From Rhizobiales bacterium SYSU XM002 (GTDB lineage Bacteria > Pseudomonadota > Alphaproteobacteria > Rhizobiales > Beijerinckiaceae): DNA of 64,000 bases. The position numbers and the translations under genes are program-made. Below the pieces are notes generated by a model, which searched no databases, was not told where the DNA came from, and was given only the letters and a program-made list of their open reading frames with translations. The first letter of the stretch is position 1; each line of letters opens with the position of its first letter. Positions 1-9,011 of the stretch are shown in pieces. Location of the stretch: contig VWVY01000003.1 of NCBI GenBank assembly GCA_009846685.1, positions 62,001 to 126,000 on the forward strand, written 5' to 3'.

Positions 1-55
1 CCGGGCACCGCGGGTCGATGCGGGTGATGGAGCTGTCGTGGGGGCGTGCCGTCAT
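1..55 (-). CDS. Possible 5' end of a CDS running off the left edge
   Basis: An ATG at 55-53 on the minus strand opens a frame (MTARPHDSSITRIDP...) with no stop before the window edge. A GAGG ribosome-binding-like stretch sits about six bases upstream of it. Only about 18 codons are visible, so no family can be assigned. The frame could be fortuitous. It is listed because the first 150 bases otherwise hold nothing and the next gene diverges from it. Confidence 0.3.
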   Translation of the reverse strand, partial: MTARPHDSSITRIDPRCP

Positions 56-153
56 GTCTGCCTCGATCGGTCCGGTCATGCTAGGGGGCGGAAAGCGTCG
101 TTGGGAGAAACGTCTTGGGAGAAGGTAGGCGCCGGATAAGCATCTGATTCGCG

Positions 154-702
154 ATGATGACGAGAGTTCACCGACAAAGCGGCGTTCTCAAGGCCGAAAT
201 TGACACCGCAGTCCGCAACGGAGTGCGGTGGCGCGGTTTGCTGCGTCTTCTTACCATATCCTTCGCCCTTTCTGTCGCGAGCCCGAATGTCCTTTCGCAG
301 GGCATCCGCATCGGCGATGATATTGTTTCGGACCCCCTGACCGGTGCGGCCCTGCTGGGGTTCGATCCCGTCGCCTATTTCATCGATCACAAGGCGCGGC
401 GAGGATCGGAAACGCATCAGGCGATGTTCGGTGGCAAGCTCTGGCTTTTCACCTCGGATGCCAACAAGAACGCCTTCGTCTCCAATCCGAAACCCTACGT
501 GCCGGCATTTGGGGGCTATGACCCCGTCGGTGTCGCGGCCGGCATCGCGGTTTCCGGCAGTCCTGAGTTTTTCGCCGTCGAGGAAAGCCGCATCTACCTT
601 TTCCGGCATGCCCGTTCGCGCGATGCCTTCCTTGCCGACCGGGCGATCCTCGAGCAGGCCGAGCGGAATTGGCCGCAGGTCAAGCTCGATCTCGTGCCCT
701 GA
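154..702 (+). CDS. Secreted YHS-domain-like protein
   Basis: A 182-residue protein. A hydrophobic stretch near residues 27-48 (LLRLLTISFALSVASPNVLSQ) looks like an export signal, so the protein is probably periplasmic. The rest resembles the YHS family: DPVAYFID near residue 70, then GKLWLFTSDANKNAF and NPKPYVPAFGGYD. In YHS proteins the motif closes with GGYC. Here the cysteine position is Asp, so metal binding of the usual kind is doubtful. It converges on cysQ. ATG 154 gives a long N-region before the hydrophobic core, so an internal start is possible. Exact role unknown. Confidence 0.7.
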   Translation: MMTRVHRQSGVLKAEIDTAVRNGVRWRGLLRLLTISFALSVASPNVLSQGIRIGDDIVSDPLTGAALLGFDPVAYFIDHKARRGSETHQAMFGGKLWLFTSDANKNAFVSNPKPYVPAFGGYDPVGVAAGIAVSGSPEFFAVEESRIYLFRHARSRDAFLADRAILEQAERNWPQVKLDLVP

Positions 703-1506
703 TCAGATCGGTCGACACTCGGCGAGATCCTCGGCACAACGCAGCGCGATGAAATCCGGATTGTCCCACCCCGATACCCGCGCACCATAGGCGAGATGCC
801 GACCATCCAGCCCGAAGACACCGCCGCCGAGCGCGCGCAGGATCGCGTCCCCCGCCGCGATATCCCATTGCATCGTCCGCCCGATGCGGGGGTAGATATC
901 CGCCTCGCCCTCGGCGAGACGCGCGAACTTGAGCGCGGAATTCTCCTGCCGGATCTCGGAAACAGCCAGTTTGCGGCATAAAAGTCGGCTCGCTTCAGCG
1001 GCATGAACGGAGCTGATGATCGCGATCCGTCCCTCGCGACGGCGCGGGCAGAGATGGATCGGCTCGACGGACTGGAAATTCCTGTCACCGACATGAAACG
1101 CCCCGTCGCCGGCCCACCAGCTTCGGCCGCTGGCCGGCGCGTGGATCGCTCCGGCAACAGGTTCGCCCTGCCGCACAAGCGCGAGCAACACGCAATAGTC
1201 TTCGCCCCCGCCAAGATAGGCCTTGGTGCCGTCGAGCGGATCGACAAGGAAGAACGGTTCTTCGGGCGCACGGGAATGGCTCTCGGCGTTCTCTTCCGAA
1301 ATGATCGCGAATTGCGGAAAAGCCGCGCCAAGGCGCGTCAGCAGCAATTGCTCCGATGCGATATCGGCCTCGCTGACGGGCGAACCGTCAGGCTTGGTCG
1401 CACTGCCGCATCGCCCCTCGCGAAAACGCCGCAGGACGTCGCCTGCCTCGGCGGCGAACTCCGCCAACACTCGCGCGATCTTGTCCCGATTGCCGGTCGC
1501 CAACAT
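703..1506 (-). CDS. cysQ: 3'(2'),5'-bisphosphate nucleotidase / inositol monophosphatase family (CysQ-like)
   Basis: A 267-residue Mg2+-dependent phosphatase of the inositol monophosphatase superfamily. CysQ members remove a phosphate from 3'-phosphoadenosine 5'-phosphate made during sulfate assimilation. The metal-site signatures are visible: SEENAE, DPLDGTKAYLGG and the C-terminal WDIAAGDAILRALGG. An open frame continues upstream of the chosen start but is not family-like. ATG 1506 is preceded by a GGACGGAAGG ribosome-binding-like stretch. Substrate choice (PAP or inositol phosphate) cannot be settled by eye. DPLDGTKAYL, rather than the DPIDGTxNF of suhB, favours CysQ. Confidence 0.85.
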   Translation of the reverse strand: MLATGNRDKIARVLAEFAAEAGDVLRRFREGRCGSATKPDGSPVSEADIASEQLLLTRLGAAFPQFAIISEENAESHSRAPEEPFFLVDPLDGTKAYLGGGEDYCVLLALVRQGEPVAGAIHAPASGRSWWAGDGAFHVGDRNFQSVEPIHLCPRRREGRIAIISSVHAAEASRLLCRKLAVSEIRQENSALKFARLAEGEADIYPRIGRTMQWDIAAGDAILRALGGGVFGLDGRHLAYGARVSGWDNPDFIALRCAEDLAECRPI

Positions 1507-1665
1507 GCCTTCCGTCCCCGTCGGCCCGAACCGACGCCGATTCCACAACATAGGCCAGATTATTGAAGATGAAAGCGTCGACGCGGGGTTGGCGCATCGG
1601 CACGGCGCATGTATCACGCAGGAGAGAACGGAATCGCGGGTAATTTTCAGGAACGGGGGCCATTC

Positions 1666-2322
1666 ATGTCGGACACGCTCAAGACAATCGATCTCGCGGC
1701 GCTCGATCTCGCGGCTCTGCTGTGCTCGCGCGTGTGCCACGATGCCGTCGGCCCGATCGGCGCGATCGTCAATGGCCTCGAGCTTCTCGATGAGGACAAC
1801 AGCCCCGAGACGCAGGAACTTTCGCTCGAATTGATCCGCAAGAGCGCCCGCCAGGCATCCGCTCGCCTGCAGTTCGCCCGCATCGCGTTCGGCGCGGCCG
1901 GTTCCGCCGGTTCGGCGGTCGACCTCGGCTACGCCCAGCAACTGACCACCCAATTAATGGCGGACGAGAAGGTCACGCTTGACTGGAATACGCCCCGGCT
2001 CTTCGTCGAGAAGAACCGGGTGAAGCTGCTAATGAACCTCTGCGTCATCGCGCTGGCGTCGGTTCCGCTCGGCGGCACCATCACCGTGACGATGGACGGC
2101 GATGCCGAGGCGCCTCAATTCAAGGTTGTCGCTGCTGGCCCGAAGCCGCGCCTCGGTCCGCATGTGCTCGATCTCCTCGCCGGCAAGAGCGAGAGCGGCG
2201 CAGTCGACGCTCACGGTTTTCAGGTGTTCTACACCGGAGAAATCGCCCGCGCCTCCGGCATGAAGCTCGACGTTTCGCTGGACGATCAGGCCGTTACGAT
2301 TCTCGCTGCCCCGGAAGCCTGA
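1666..2322 (+). CDS. chpT: Histidine phosphotransferase ChpT
   Basis: A 218-residue cytoplasmic phosphotransferase. In alphaproteobacteria ChpT takes phosphate from the hybrid kinase CckA and passes it to CtrA and CpdR. The N-terminal helix carries LLCSRVCHDAVGPIGAIVNG; His25 is the expected phospho-site, followed by the dimerisation helices. A pseudo-ATPase C-terminal domain lacks the usual N and G boxes. The start at 1666 follows GAACGGGGG; the frame is open further 5' but is not conserved-looking. It lies just upstream of the che operon and 6 kb from its target ctrA. A single GANTC site (1631-1635) sits in its leader. Confidence 0.9.
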   Translation: MSDTLKTIDLAALDLAALLCSRVCHDAVGPIGAIVNGLELLDEDNSPETQELSLELIRKSARQASARLQFARIAFGAAGSAGSAVDLGYAQQLTTQLMADEKVTLDWNTPRLFVEKNRVKLLMNLCVIALASVPLGGTITVTMDGDAEAPQFKVVAAGPKPRLGPHVLDLLAGKSESGAVDAHGFQVFYTGEIARASGMKLDVSLDDQAVTILAAPEA

Positions 2323-2454
2323 GGCGCAATTCGGGTCATTTTTTGTCTCAATCCCTGTGGGCTCAGGGCAAAAAAAAACCAATCATAAACCCTTGTCGGG
2401 CATCGTTTGACTGAACCGGTCGCGCTTTTTGCGCCGTAAATCAGGTCAAGCGGT

Positions 2455-5169
2455 ATGGATGATCTCCTGAAAGATTTCGTTGTCGAAACGTCGGAGCACC
2501 TCGACATTGTCGACGCCGAGCTGGTCCGTTTCGAACGGGATCCGAACAACAGCGCGACGCTCGCGCTCATCTTCCGCCTCGTTCACACGATCAAGGGCAC
2601 CTGCGGCTTTCTCGGACTGCCGCGGCTCGAACATCTGGCGCATGCCGCCGAGGATGTGATCAGCCGTTTCCGAGACGGCGAGCCGGTGACGGCCCCGGCC
2701 GTGACCATGATCCTCAAGACCATCGATCGCATCAAGGGCATCATCTCGGAGCTCGAGCGGACGAATGCCGAGCCGGAAGGCGACGACGAGGATCTCGTCG
2801 AGGCGCTGCACGCGCTGGCCAAGGGCGAGACCCCGGCGATAGCTGCCGCGGCGCCCGTCGAGAGCAAGCCGGAAGCCGAGGGCACCATCGCCTTCCAGAT
2901 TCTCGAACGCCCCTTGCGCGAGGACGAGGTCACGCTCGACGATCTTGAGCGCGCGTTCCGCGACGCGCCCGGTCCGGACCCTGTGGTCTTCAAGGAGCCA
3001 GAACCCGCGCCGGCACCGGTCGCTACCGCCCCCAAGTCGGCACCGAAGCCGCCCAAGCCAGCCAACGACAAGGCCGAGCGCAAGGACGGAGAGAGCGACG
3101 GCGAGCAGGGCAACGCCAATTCGGTATCGAAGCAGACCGTGCGCGTCGCCGTCGGCACGCTCGACCGGCTGATGACCATGGTGTCGGAACTGGTGCTGAC
3201 CCGCAACCAGCTCCTCGAGATCGCTCGCCAGCGCGACGACGGCGACTTCAAGTCGCCGCTCCAGCGCCTCTCGCACATCACCGCCGAATTGCAGGACGGC
3301 GTGATGCAGACCCGCATGCAGCCGATCGGGTCTGCCTGGACCAAGCTCTCGCGCGTGGTTCGCGACCTCTCGGAGGAACTGGGCAAGAAGATCGAACTTA
3401 TCCAGTCCGGCGCCGAAACGGAAATCGATCGCCAGCTCCTGGAAATGATCAAGGATCCGCTGCTGCACATGGTGCGCAACTCGGCGGATCACGGCCTCGA
3501 GATGCCCGACGAACGCGTCGCCGCTGGCAAGACGCCGCACGGCACCATCCATCTGCGCGCGGCGCAGGAGTCGGGCTACATCATCTGCGAGGTGTCCGAC
3601 GACGGACGCGGCATCGATATCGAGCGTGTCAAGGCCAAGGCGATCCGCAACGGCCTGACAACCGAGCAGGAGATGGCCCGTCTCTCGGACGAGCAAGTCT
3701 TGCGCTTCGTTATGGAGCCGGGCTTCTCGACTGCGGCCTCCGTCACCAACGTCTCGGGCCGCGGCGTCGGCATGGATGTGGTGCGCAGCCAGGTCGAGCA
3801 GGTCGGCGGCATCGTCGATCTCCGCTCGCGCGCCGGCAGGGGACTCACCGTCACCATCAAGCTGCCGCTTACGCTCGCGATCGCCTCCGCGCTGATCGTC
3901 GAGGCGGCGGGCCAGCGCTTCGCGATTCCCCAGATTTCGGTCGCCGAACTCGTCCGCACGCAGGAAGGTGGCGACGTTCGCATCGAGAAACTCAACGGCC
4001 AGGCGACACTGCGCCTGCGGCAGAAGCTGTTGCCGGTGGTCGAGGTGGCCGATGTCCTCAATCTGTCGCGCGCGGCCGGCACCGCCAGCGACACAAACGA
4101 CAAGCTGGTCGTCGTCTGTCAGGTCGGCGGCAACCGCTTCGGTATCGTGGTCGATTCGATCCTTCACACCGAGGAAATTGTCGTCAAACCGATCTCCTCG
4201 AAACTCCGTCACATGTCGGTTTACTCCGGCGCGACAATTCTCGGCGACGGCTCCGTCATCCTGATCCTCGAGCCGTCGGGCGTTGCCCGCTCCGTCATGG
4301 AAAGCGCGAACCGCGAGGCCAACGCGCAGAACGAGGCCGATCTGGCGGCCGAGCTTCACGCGAGCGCCGAACGCTCGCTGCTGCTGCTCTTCCGCGCTGG
4401 CGGCGCCAACCTCAAGGCTATTCCGCTGTCCTTCATCGGTCGCCTTGAGGAATTCGACCGCTCGGCGATCGAGGACACCGGCGGCAAGGCCGTCGTGCAG
4501 TATCAGGGCCGCCTGATGCCGATCCTCGGCTACATCCCGCAAGGCGGCTTCGAGGTGGATTCGCGTCAGCCGGTTCTGGTCTTCCACCAGCCGGACCGCG
4601 AGATCGGTATGGCGGTGGACGAGATCGTCGACGTCGTCGAGGTCGCGATCCAGATCGACACCAGCCACGCGACGCCGGGCACGATCGGCGCAACGATCAT
4701 CGACGGCAAGGCGGTGGAAATCGTCGATGTCTCGGAACTCGTCGCACCGGAAGGTGCGGACAAGGCCGTCGCCGACGACGACCACATCGATGTGATGGTC
4801 GTCGAAGGCTCGGAGTTCTTCCGGGCGCTGTTCGCGCCGCTGCTTCAGAACGCCGGCTACCGCATCGCGGTGGTCCCGTCGCTCCAGGCGGCACGCCACG
4901 CGATCGCGCGCCAGCAGCCATCTGTCATGGTGCTCGATCTCGACCAGTCCGGCGAGGAGGCCTTCGCCTTCGCGCGCGACCTGACCGAGGGTGAGAACGC
5001 ACCGCCGGTCATCGGTCTCGTCAGTCGGGGCGGTCCGCGGCTCATCGAACAGGGCAAGGCAGCAGGCCTTCATGACCTCGTCGGCAAGTTCGACCGTCAG
5101 GGCCTGCTCAGCGCCATCAGTGAAATCCTCGGCGGTTACGCCATGAACGAATGGGGAGCCGCAGCATGA
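2455..5169 (+). CDS. cheA: Chemotaxis hybrid histidine kinase CheA with C-terminal receiver
   Basis: A 904-residue kinase that autophosphorylates in response to chemoreceptors and feeds CheY and CheB. Visible order: HPt domain with His44 (LVHTIKGTCGF); acidic/Pro-rich linker about 105-220; dimerisation helices 225-290; ATPase domain with N box (HMVRNSADHGLE, about 338-349), DDGRG at 382-386 and GRGVGMD at 435-441; CheW-like domain about 478-610; a second CheW-like block about 640-765; and a receiver about 778-895. The receiver keeps Asp828 and Lys878, but the usual acidic pair after the first strand reads Glu-Gly. First gene of the cheAWYBR cluster. It ends with an ATGA overlap into cheW. Confidence 0.95.
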   Translation: MDDLLKDFVVETSEHLDIVDAELVRFERDPNNSATLALIFRLVHTIKGTCGFLGLPRLEHLAHAAEDVISRFRDGEPVTAPAVTMILKTIDRIKGIISELERTNAEPEGDDEDLVEALHALAKGETPAIAAAAPVESKPEAEGTIAFQILERPLREDEVTLDDLERAFRDAPGPDPVVFKEPEPAPAPVATAPKSAPKPPKPANDKAERKDGESDGEQGNANSVSKQTVRVAVGTLDRLMTMVSELVLTRNQLLEIARQRDDGDFKSPLQRLSHITAELQDGVMQTRMQPIGSAWTKLSRVVRDLSEELGKKIELIQSGAETEIDRQLLEMIKDPLLHMVRNSADHGLEMPDERVAAGKTPHGTIHLRAAQESGYIICEVSDDGRGIDIERVKAKAIRNGLTTEQEMARLSDEQVLRFVMEPGFSTAASVTNVSGRGVGMDVVRSQVEQVGGIVDLRSRAGRGLTVTIKLPLTLAIASALIVEAAGQRFAIPQISVAELVRTQEGGDVRIEKLNGQATLRLRQKLLPVVEVADVLNLSRAAGTASDTNDKLVVVCQVGGNRFGIVVDSILHTEEIVVKPISSKLRHMSVYSGATILGDGSVILILEPSGVARSVMESANREANAQNEADLAAELHASAERSLLLLFRAGGANLKAIPLSFIGRLEEFDRSAIEDTGGKAVVQYQGRLMPILGYIPQGGFEVDSRQPVLVFHQPDREIGMAVDEIVDVVEVAIQIDTSHATPGTIGATIIDGKAVEIVDVSELVAPEGADKAVADDDHIDVMVVEGSEFFRALFAPLLQNAGYRIAVVPSLQAARHAIARQQPSVMVLDLDQSGEEAFAFARDLTEGENAPPVIGLVSRGGPRLIEQGKAAGLHDLVGKFDRQGLLSAISEILGGYAMNEWGAAA

Positions 5170-5654
5170 GCGCGGAAAGCCGGATGCGGCGCGATACTGC
5201 CGCGATCGTCCATGAAATCCAGCTGGTCACCGTGCGGATCGACGGTCAGCTCATCGGCCTGCCGATCACGGCGGTGCGCGATGTCTTCTCGATCCACGCC
5301 ATGACGCCGGTGCCGCGCGCGGACCAGGCGGTGGCGGGGCTCGTCAACCTGCGCGGACATATCGTTACGATCCTCGATCTGGGCTCCCTGCTCAACTCGC
5401 GGGCAAGCGTGAAATCGGGCGATGCCGAGCCGATGGCGGTCGGCGTCGAGTGGCAGGGCGAGGTGTTCGGCCTCGTTGTCGACGAGATCGGCGATGTGCT
5501 CTCGCTGAGCCCGGACACATCCGATGCCATGCCCGCCAACCTCGGGCAGGCCTGGGCGCGCTTCACGCGCCGCGTCCACAAGTTGGAGCGCGAGCTGATG
5601 ATCGAGATCGATCTCCATGCGCTTCTTGAGACCATGACCCTTCAGGCCGCCTGA
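5166..5654 (+). CDS. cheW: Chemotaxis coupling protein CheW
   Basis: A 162-residue scaffold linking CheA to chemoreceptors. It has the compact two-barrel CheW pattern: LVTVRIDGQLIGLPITAVRDVF near the start, then RADQAVAGLVNLRGHIVTILDLG, and the FGLVVDEIGDVLSL segment. ATG 5166 overlaps the cheA stop (ATGA), indicating translational coupling. An in-frame ATG at 5151 would add five residues but lies inside cheA without better spacing. Confidence 0.93.
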   Translation: MSAESRMRRDTAAIVHEIQLVTVRIDGQLIGLPITAVRDVFSIHAMTPVPRADQAVAGLVNLRGHIVTILDLGSLLNSRASVKSGDAEPMAVGVEWQGEVFGLVVDEIGDVLSLSPDTSDAMPANLGQAWARFTRRVHKLERELMIEIDLHALLETMTLQAA

Positions 5655-5668
5655 GAAGGACCAAGCCG

Positions 5669-6034
5669 ATGAAATATTGCCTCGTCGTCGACGATTCCAG
5701 CGTCATCCGCAAGGTGGCGCGCCGCATTCTCGAGGGCCTCGATTTCGAGATCGCCGAAGCCGAGGACGGCATGCAGGCGATGGACAGCTGCTCCTCGCGG
5801 ATGCCCGATGCCATCCTGCTCGACTGGAACATGCCAAACATGGATGGCTACGAGTTCCTGACCAAACTGCGCAAGATGTCGGGCGGCAACCGTCCCAAGG
5901 TCGTGTTCTGCACCACCGAGAACGACATCGGCCATATCGCCAAGGCGATGGATTCGGGTGCGGACGAATATGTGATGAAACCGTTCGACAAGGAGATCCT
6001 CTCCTCGAAGTTCGGCGAGGTCGGGCTGGTCTGA
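5669..6034 (+). CDS. cheY: Chemotaxis response regulator CheY
   Basis: A 121-residue single-domain receiver that binds the flagellar switch when phosphorylated. All receiver landmarks are present: acidic pair Asp8-Asp9 (CLVVDDSSVIRK), phospho-acceptor Asp52 (LLDWNMPNMDGYEFL), Thr near 82-83 and Lys104 (VMKPFDKE). It follows cheW by 14 bases. The partner phosphatase CheZ is encoded separately at about 34 kb. Confidence 0.95.
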   Translation: MKYCLVVDDSSVIRKVARRILEGLDFEIAEAEDGMQAMDSCSSRMPDAILLDWNMPNMDGYEFLTKLRKMSGGNRPKVVFCTTENDIGHIAKAMDSGADEYVMKPFDKEILSSKFGEVGLV

Positions 6035-6103
6035 TCGACCGCGCCAAGCCGCGAGGGCGGCGCCCCGTGTAGTTGTTCGGGCTTTCCGCCCCGGAGTTTT
6101 TGA

Positions 6104-7345
6104 ATGGTTGCCGTACCGCAACGCCAGATGTCGATGCCGAGCGCCCGAGCGGTGCGCGTCGCTGTCGTCGACGATTCTGTCGTCGTGCGCGGTCTTCTGT
6201 CGAAATGGCTCTCCGAGACAACCGGGATCGAGGTCGTAGGCACCTACCGTTCCGGCCGCGAGATCATCGATGCCCTGCCTGGCTGTGCGCCGCGCATCAT
6301 CCTGCTCGATCTCGACATGCCGGATATGGACGGCATCACCGCCCTGCCCTTGATCCTCGCCAAGTCGCCGCAGTCGCGCGTCATCGTTGTCTCGTCGTTG
6401 TCGGTGCATGGCGCCGAACTCACGATGCGCTCCCTCATGAAGGGCGCGACCGACTACCTGCCAAAACCATCCAACCACCGCGAGGTCTCGACCTCGGCCG
6501 ATTTCCGTCAGGCGCTGATCGCCAAGGTCTTGGCGGTCGGCGGGGTTCGCGCCCTCATGCGTGCCCCGGCCCCCGCGCAACCGGCGCGCCCGGTCAATCC
6601 ATTCACGCGACCTGGAATTCCGCCGTCGCCGCCGCCGGCACCCGCGCAGCGTCTCGCGAACCCGGCGCCCGCCACAGGCTTCCGAGCCGCCCAGCCCGTC
6701 CCCGCACCGACGGCGGACCGCGCGGGCGGGATCGCCCTGCGCCCCTTCGACCGGCATCGCCCCAAGCTCGTGGTGATCGGTGCCTCCACCGGCGGGCCGC
6801 AGGCACTCGTCGCACTCCTTGCCAAAATGAAACCGGCGCTTGCCCGTGTGCCTGTGGTCATCGCACAGCATATGCCACCGATTTTCGGTTCGATTTTCGC
6901 AACGCACCTCAAGCAGCACGCCGGCCTGCCCGCAACCGAAGCGGCAGACGGTAAGCCGCTTGTGCCAGGCACGATCTATCTCGCGCCGGGCGGATGCCAT
7001 ACCGTCGTCCGGAAGAAACCGGATGGCCAGTCCGTCATCGCCATGCTGCCTTCCGAGGCACGCGGACCGTGGCGGCCCTCCATCGATCTCCTTTTCTCGA
7101 GTGCGGCCGAAGTTTTCGGCAACGAGGCGCTCGCGATTGCCCTCACAGGAATGGGGCGAGACGGCACAGAAGGCGCGATGCATCTTGCGCGTCGCGGTGC
7201 CAACGTTGTGGTTCAGGACGAGGTCTCGAGTGTGGTCTGGGGCATCCCCGGTTCCATCGCCGAAGCCGGCCTCGCGAATGCCCTGCTGCCCCCTGAAAAA
7301 CTTGGCGAGCTCGCGGTTTCGCTGCTCGAAGGACACACCCCATGA
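6104..7345 (+). CDS. cheB: Chemoreceptor glutamate methylesterase CheB
   Basis: A 413-residue adaptation enzyme that removes receptor methyl groups when its receiver is phosphorylated. The N-terminal receiver (VRVAVVDDSVVVRGLL, then LLDLDMPDMDG) is joined by a long Pro/Ala-rich linker to the catalytic domain. The triad residues are visible: Ser in GASTGGPQA, His in AQHMPP and Asp in GMGRDGTEGA. GGAG sits at the right distance from ATG 6104; a later in-frame ATG would trim eight residues. The stop overlaps the cheR start (ATGA). Confidence 0.94.
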   Translation: MVAVPQRQMSMPSARAVRVAVVDDSVVVRGLLSKWLSETTGIEVVGTYRSGREIIDALPGCAPRIILLDLDMPDMDGITALPLILAKSPQSRVIVVSSLSVHGAELTMRSLMKGATDYLPKPSNHREVSTSADFRQALIAKVLAVGGVRALMRAPAPAQPARPVNPFTRPGIPPSPPPAPAQRLANPAPATGFRAAQPVPAPTADRAGGIALRPFDRHRPKLVVIGASTGGPQALVALLAKMKPALARVPVVIAQHMPPIFGSIFATHLKQHAGLPATEAADGKPLVPGTIYLAPGGCHTVVRKKPDGQSVIAMLPSEARGPWRPSIDLLFSSAAEVFGNEALAIALTGMGRDGTEGAMHLARRGANVVVQDEVSSVVWGIPGSIAEAGLANALLPPEKLGELAVSLLEGHTP

Positions 7346-8181
7346 GCACTCCGATCATCAATCGCGTCATCCAGTTCATCAGTCGTTCCGCCGGCATCGT
7401 ACTGACCGCGGAGAAGGCCTACTTCATCGAGGCCCGACTCTCTCCGGTCGTGCGCGAGGAAAAGGCGGCCAGCATCGACGAGCTGATGACCCGCGCCGAA
7501 CGCGGCGACCGCCGTATCGCCCAGCGGATCGTCGACGCGCTGACGACCAACGAAACCTTCTTCTTCCGCGACAAGACGCCGTTCGATCATTTCCGCAACA
7601 TCATGATCCCCGAACTCGTCTCGCGGCGACCGCCAGGCAAGGCCATCCGGATCTGGTGCGCTGCCTGTTCCAGCGGTCAGGAGCCCTTCTCGCTGATCAT
7701 GCTGCTCGACGAAATGAAGGCCCAGCTCGGCGGCCGAAACGTCGAGATCCATGCCTCCGATATCTCCGAGGCGATCCTTTCCAAGGCCAAGGCCGGGCTC
7801 TACAACCAATTCGAGGTCCAGCGCGGCCTACCGACGAAACTGCTGCTGCAGTATTTCACCAAGGAAGGCGACAACTGGAAAATCAGCCAGGATGTCGTGC
7901 GCCGGGTGAACTTCTTCAAATTCAACCTGCTTGAAGACATGCGCAATCTCGGCACCTTCGACATCGTGTTCTGCCGCAACGTGCTGATCTATTTCGATCG
8001 TCCGACACGCGGCAAGATTTTCGCGCAGATCGCCGACCGCCTCGCGCCGGACGGTTTCATGATGCTGGGCGGCGCCGAATCGACCTTCGGCGTGACCGAT
8101 CGCTTCACGAGCCACCCCAAGGAGCGGATGATCCACCTGCCGCTCGCACAGCGTGCCGCCCCCCGCATCGCGACTGCCTGA
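7342..8181 (+). CDS. cheR: Chemoreceptor methyltransferase CheR
   Basis: A 279-residue S-adenosylmethionine-dependent methyltransferase acting on receptor glutamates. It has the CheR N-terminal helical region (DALTTNETFFFRD), the SAM-binding core IRIWCAACSSGQEPFSL, and FDIVFCRNVLIYFD. It starts inside the cheB stop codon, so the two adaptation enzymes are coupled. It is the last gene of the operon, followed by a hairpin terminator at 8261. Confidence 0.95.
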   Translation: MSTPIINRVIQFISRSAGIVLTAEKAYFIEARLSPVVREEKAASIDELMTRAERGDRRIAQRIVDALTTNETFFFRDKTPFDHFRNIMIPELVSRRPPGKAIRIWCAACSSGQEPFSLIMLLDEMKAQLGGRNVEIHASDISEAILSKAKAGLYNQFEVQRGLPTKLLLQYFTKEGDNWKISQDVVRRVNFFKFNLLEDMRNLGTFDIVFCRNVLIYFDRPTRGKIFAQIADRLAPDGFMMLGGAESTFGVTDRFTSHPKERMIHLPLAQRAAPRIATA

Positions 8182-8260
8182 AGTCTCAGGCCTCTCCGCA
8201 GCCCGCACGGCCCTTCTGGTCTTGCGGGACAAACAAACTGAAGAACCCGAGCCAACAAAA

Positions 8261-8290
8261 AACCCGCCTCGCGGCGGGTTGTTTCGTCTT
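8261..8290. terminator. Bidirectional terminator between cheR and ctrA
   Basis: Perfect 8-bp stem AACCCGCC / GGCGGGTT (8261-8268 with 8273-8280) and a TCGC tetraloop. Read from the minus strand it is followed by TTTTTTGTTGG (positions 8260-8250), a good U-tract for ctrA. On the plus strand GTTTCGTCTT follows, which is weaker. Confidence 0.85.
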
Positions 8291-8309
8291 GATGGTTCCT
8301 TGAAGAACC

Positions 8310-9011
8310 TCAGGCCGGGATGCGCTCGTCGGTGTCCAGCGGCTCGCGCAGCACGTAGCCGCGACCCCACACGGTCTCGATGTAGTTGCGGCCTTCCGAG
8401 GCATTCGCGAGCTTCTTGCGCAGCTTGCAGATGAAGACGTCGATGATCTTCAGTTCCGGCTCGTCCATGCCGCCGTAGAGGTGATTGAGGAACATCTCCT
8501 TCGTCAACGTCGTACCGCGACGGAGCGAGAGGAGTTCGAGCATCTGGTATTCCTTGCCCGTCAGGTGCACGCGGTGGCCACCGACCTCGACCGTCTTCTG
8601 GTCGAGATTGACGACGAGATCGCCGGTCTGGATGACCGACTGAGCGTGGCCTTTCGAACGGCGCACGATCGCGTGGATGCGGGCGACGAGCTCGTCCTTG
8701 TGGAACGGCTTGGTCAGGTAGTCGTCGGCCCCGAAACCGAGACCTTTGACCTTGTCGTCAATGCCGGCCATGCCGGAAAGGATCAGGATCGGCGTCTTGA
8801 CCTTGGCGACGCGGAGCGAACGCAGCACCTCGTAACCCGACATGTCGGGGAGGTTCAGGTCGAGGAGAATGATGTCGTAATCGTAGAGCTTGCCGAGATC
8901 GATGCCTTCCTCGCCCAGATCGGTGAGGTAGATATTGAAATTCTCGCTCTTCAGCATCAGCTCGATGCTCTTGGCGGTAGCGTTATCGTCTTCGATCAGG
9001 AGAACGCGCAT
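8310..9011 (-). CDS. ctrA: Cell-cycle master response regulator CtrA
   Basis: A 233-residue OmpR-type regulator that silences the origin in Caulobacter and drives flagellar, pilus and division genes. The receiver has acidic residues at 8-9 ([10 protein letters not shown]), phospho-acceptor Asp51 ([15 protein letters not shown]) and Lys in [10 protein letters not shown]. The winged-helix domain carries the CtrA signature [20 protein letters not shown] and [11 protein letters not shown]. The phosphodonor ChpT and inhibitor SciP are also in this window. Its upstream spacer holds GANTC sites and several TTAA half-sites. Confidence 0.97.
   Translation of the reverse strand: MRVLLIEDDNATAKSIELMLKSENFNIYLTDLGEEGIDLGKLYDYDIILLDLNLPDMSGYEVLRSLRVAKVKTPILILSGMAGIDDKVKGLGFGADDYLTKPFHKDELVARIHAIVRRSKGHAQSVIQTGDLVVNLDQKTVEVGGHRVHLTGKEYQMLELLSLRRGTTLTKEMFLNHLYGGMDEPELKIIDVFICKLRKKLANASEGRNYIETVWGRGYVLREPLDTDERIPA

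Noticed and set aside
2446..5073. 875-codon open frame antisense to cheA
   Set aside because: It is a GC-rich shadow of cheA: Arg/Asp/His/Leu-rich with no domain pattern, while the plus strand encodes an unmistakable CheA.
5642..7336. 564-codon open frame antisense to cheY-cheB
   Set aside because: Covers two certain che genes and has no recognisable protein features.
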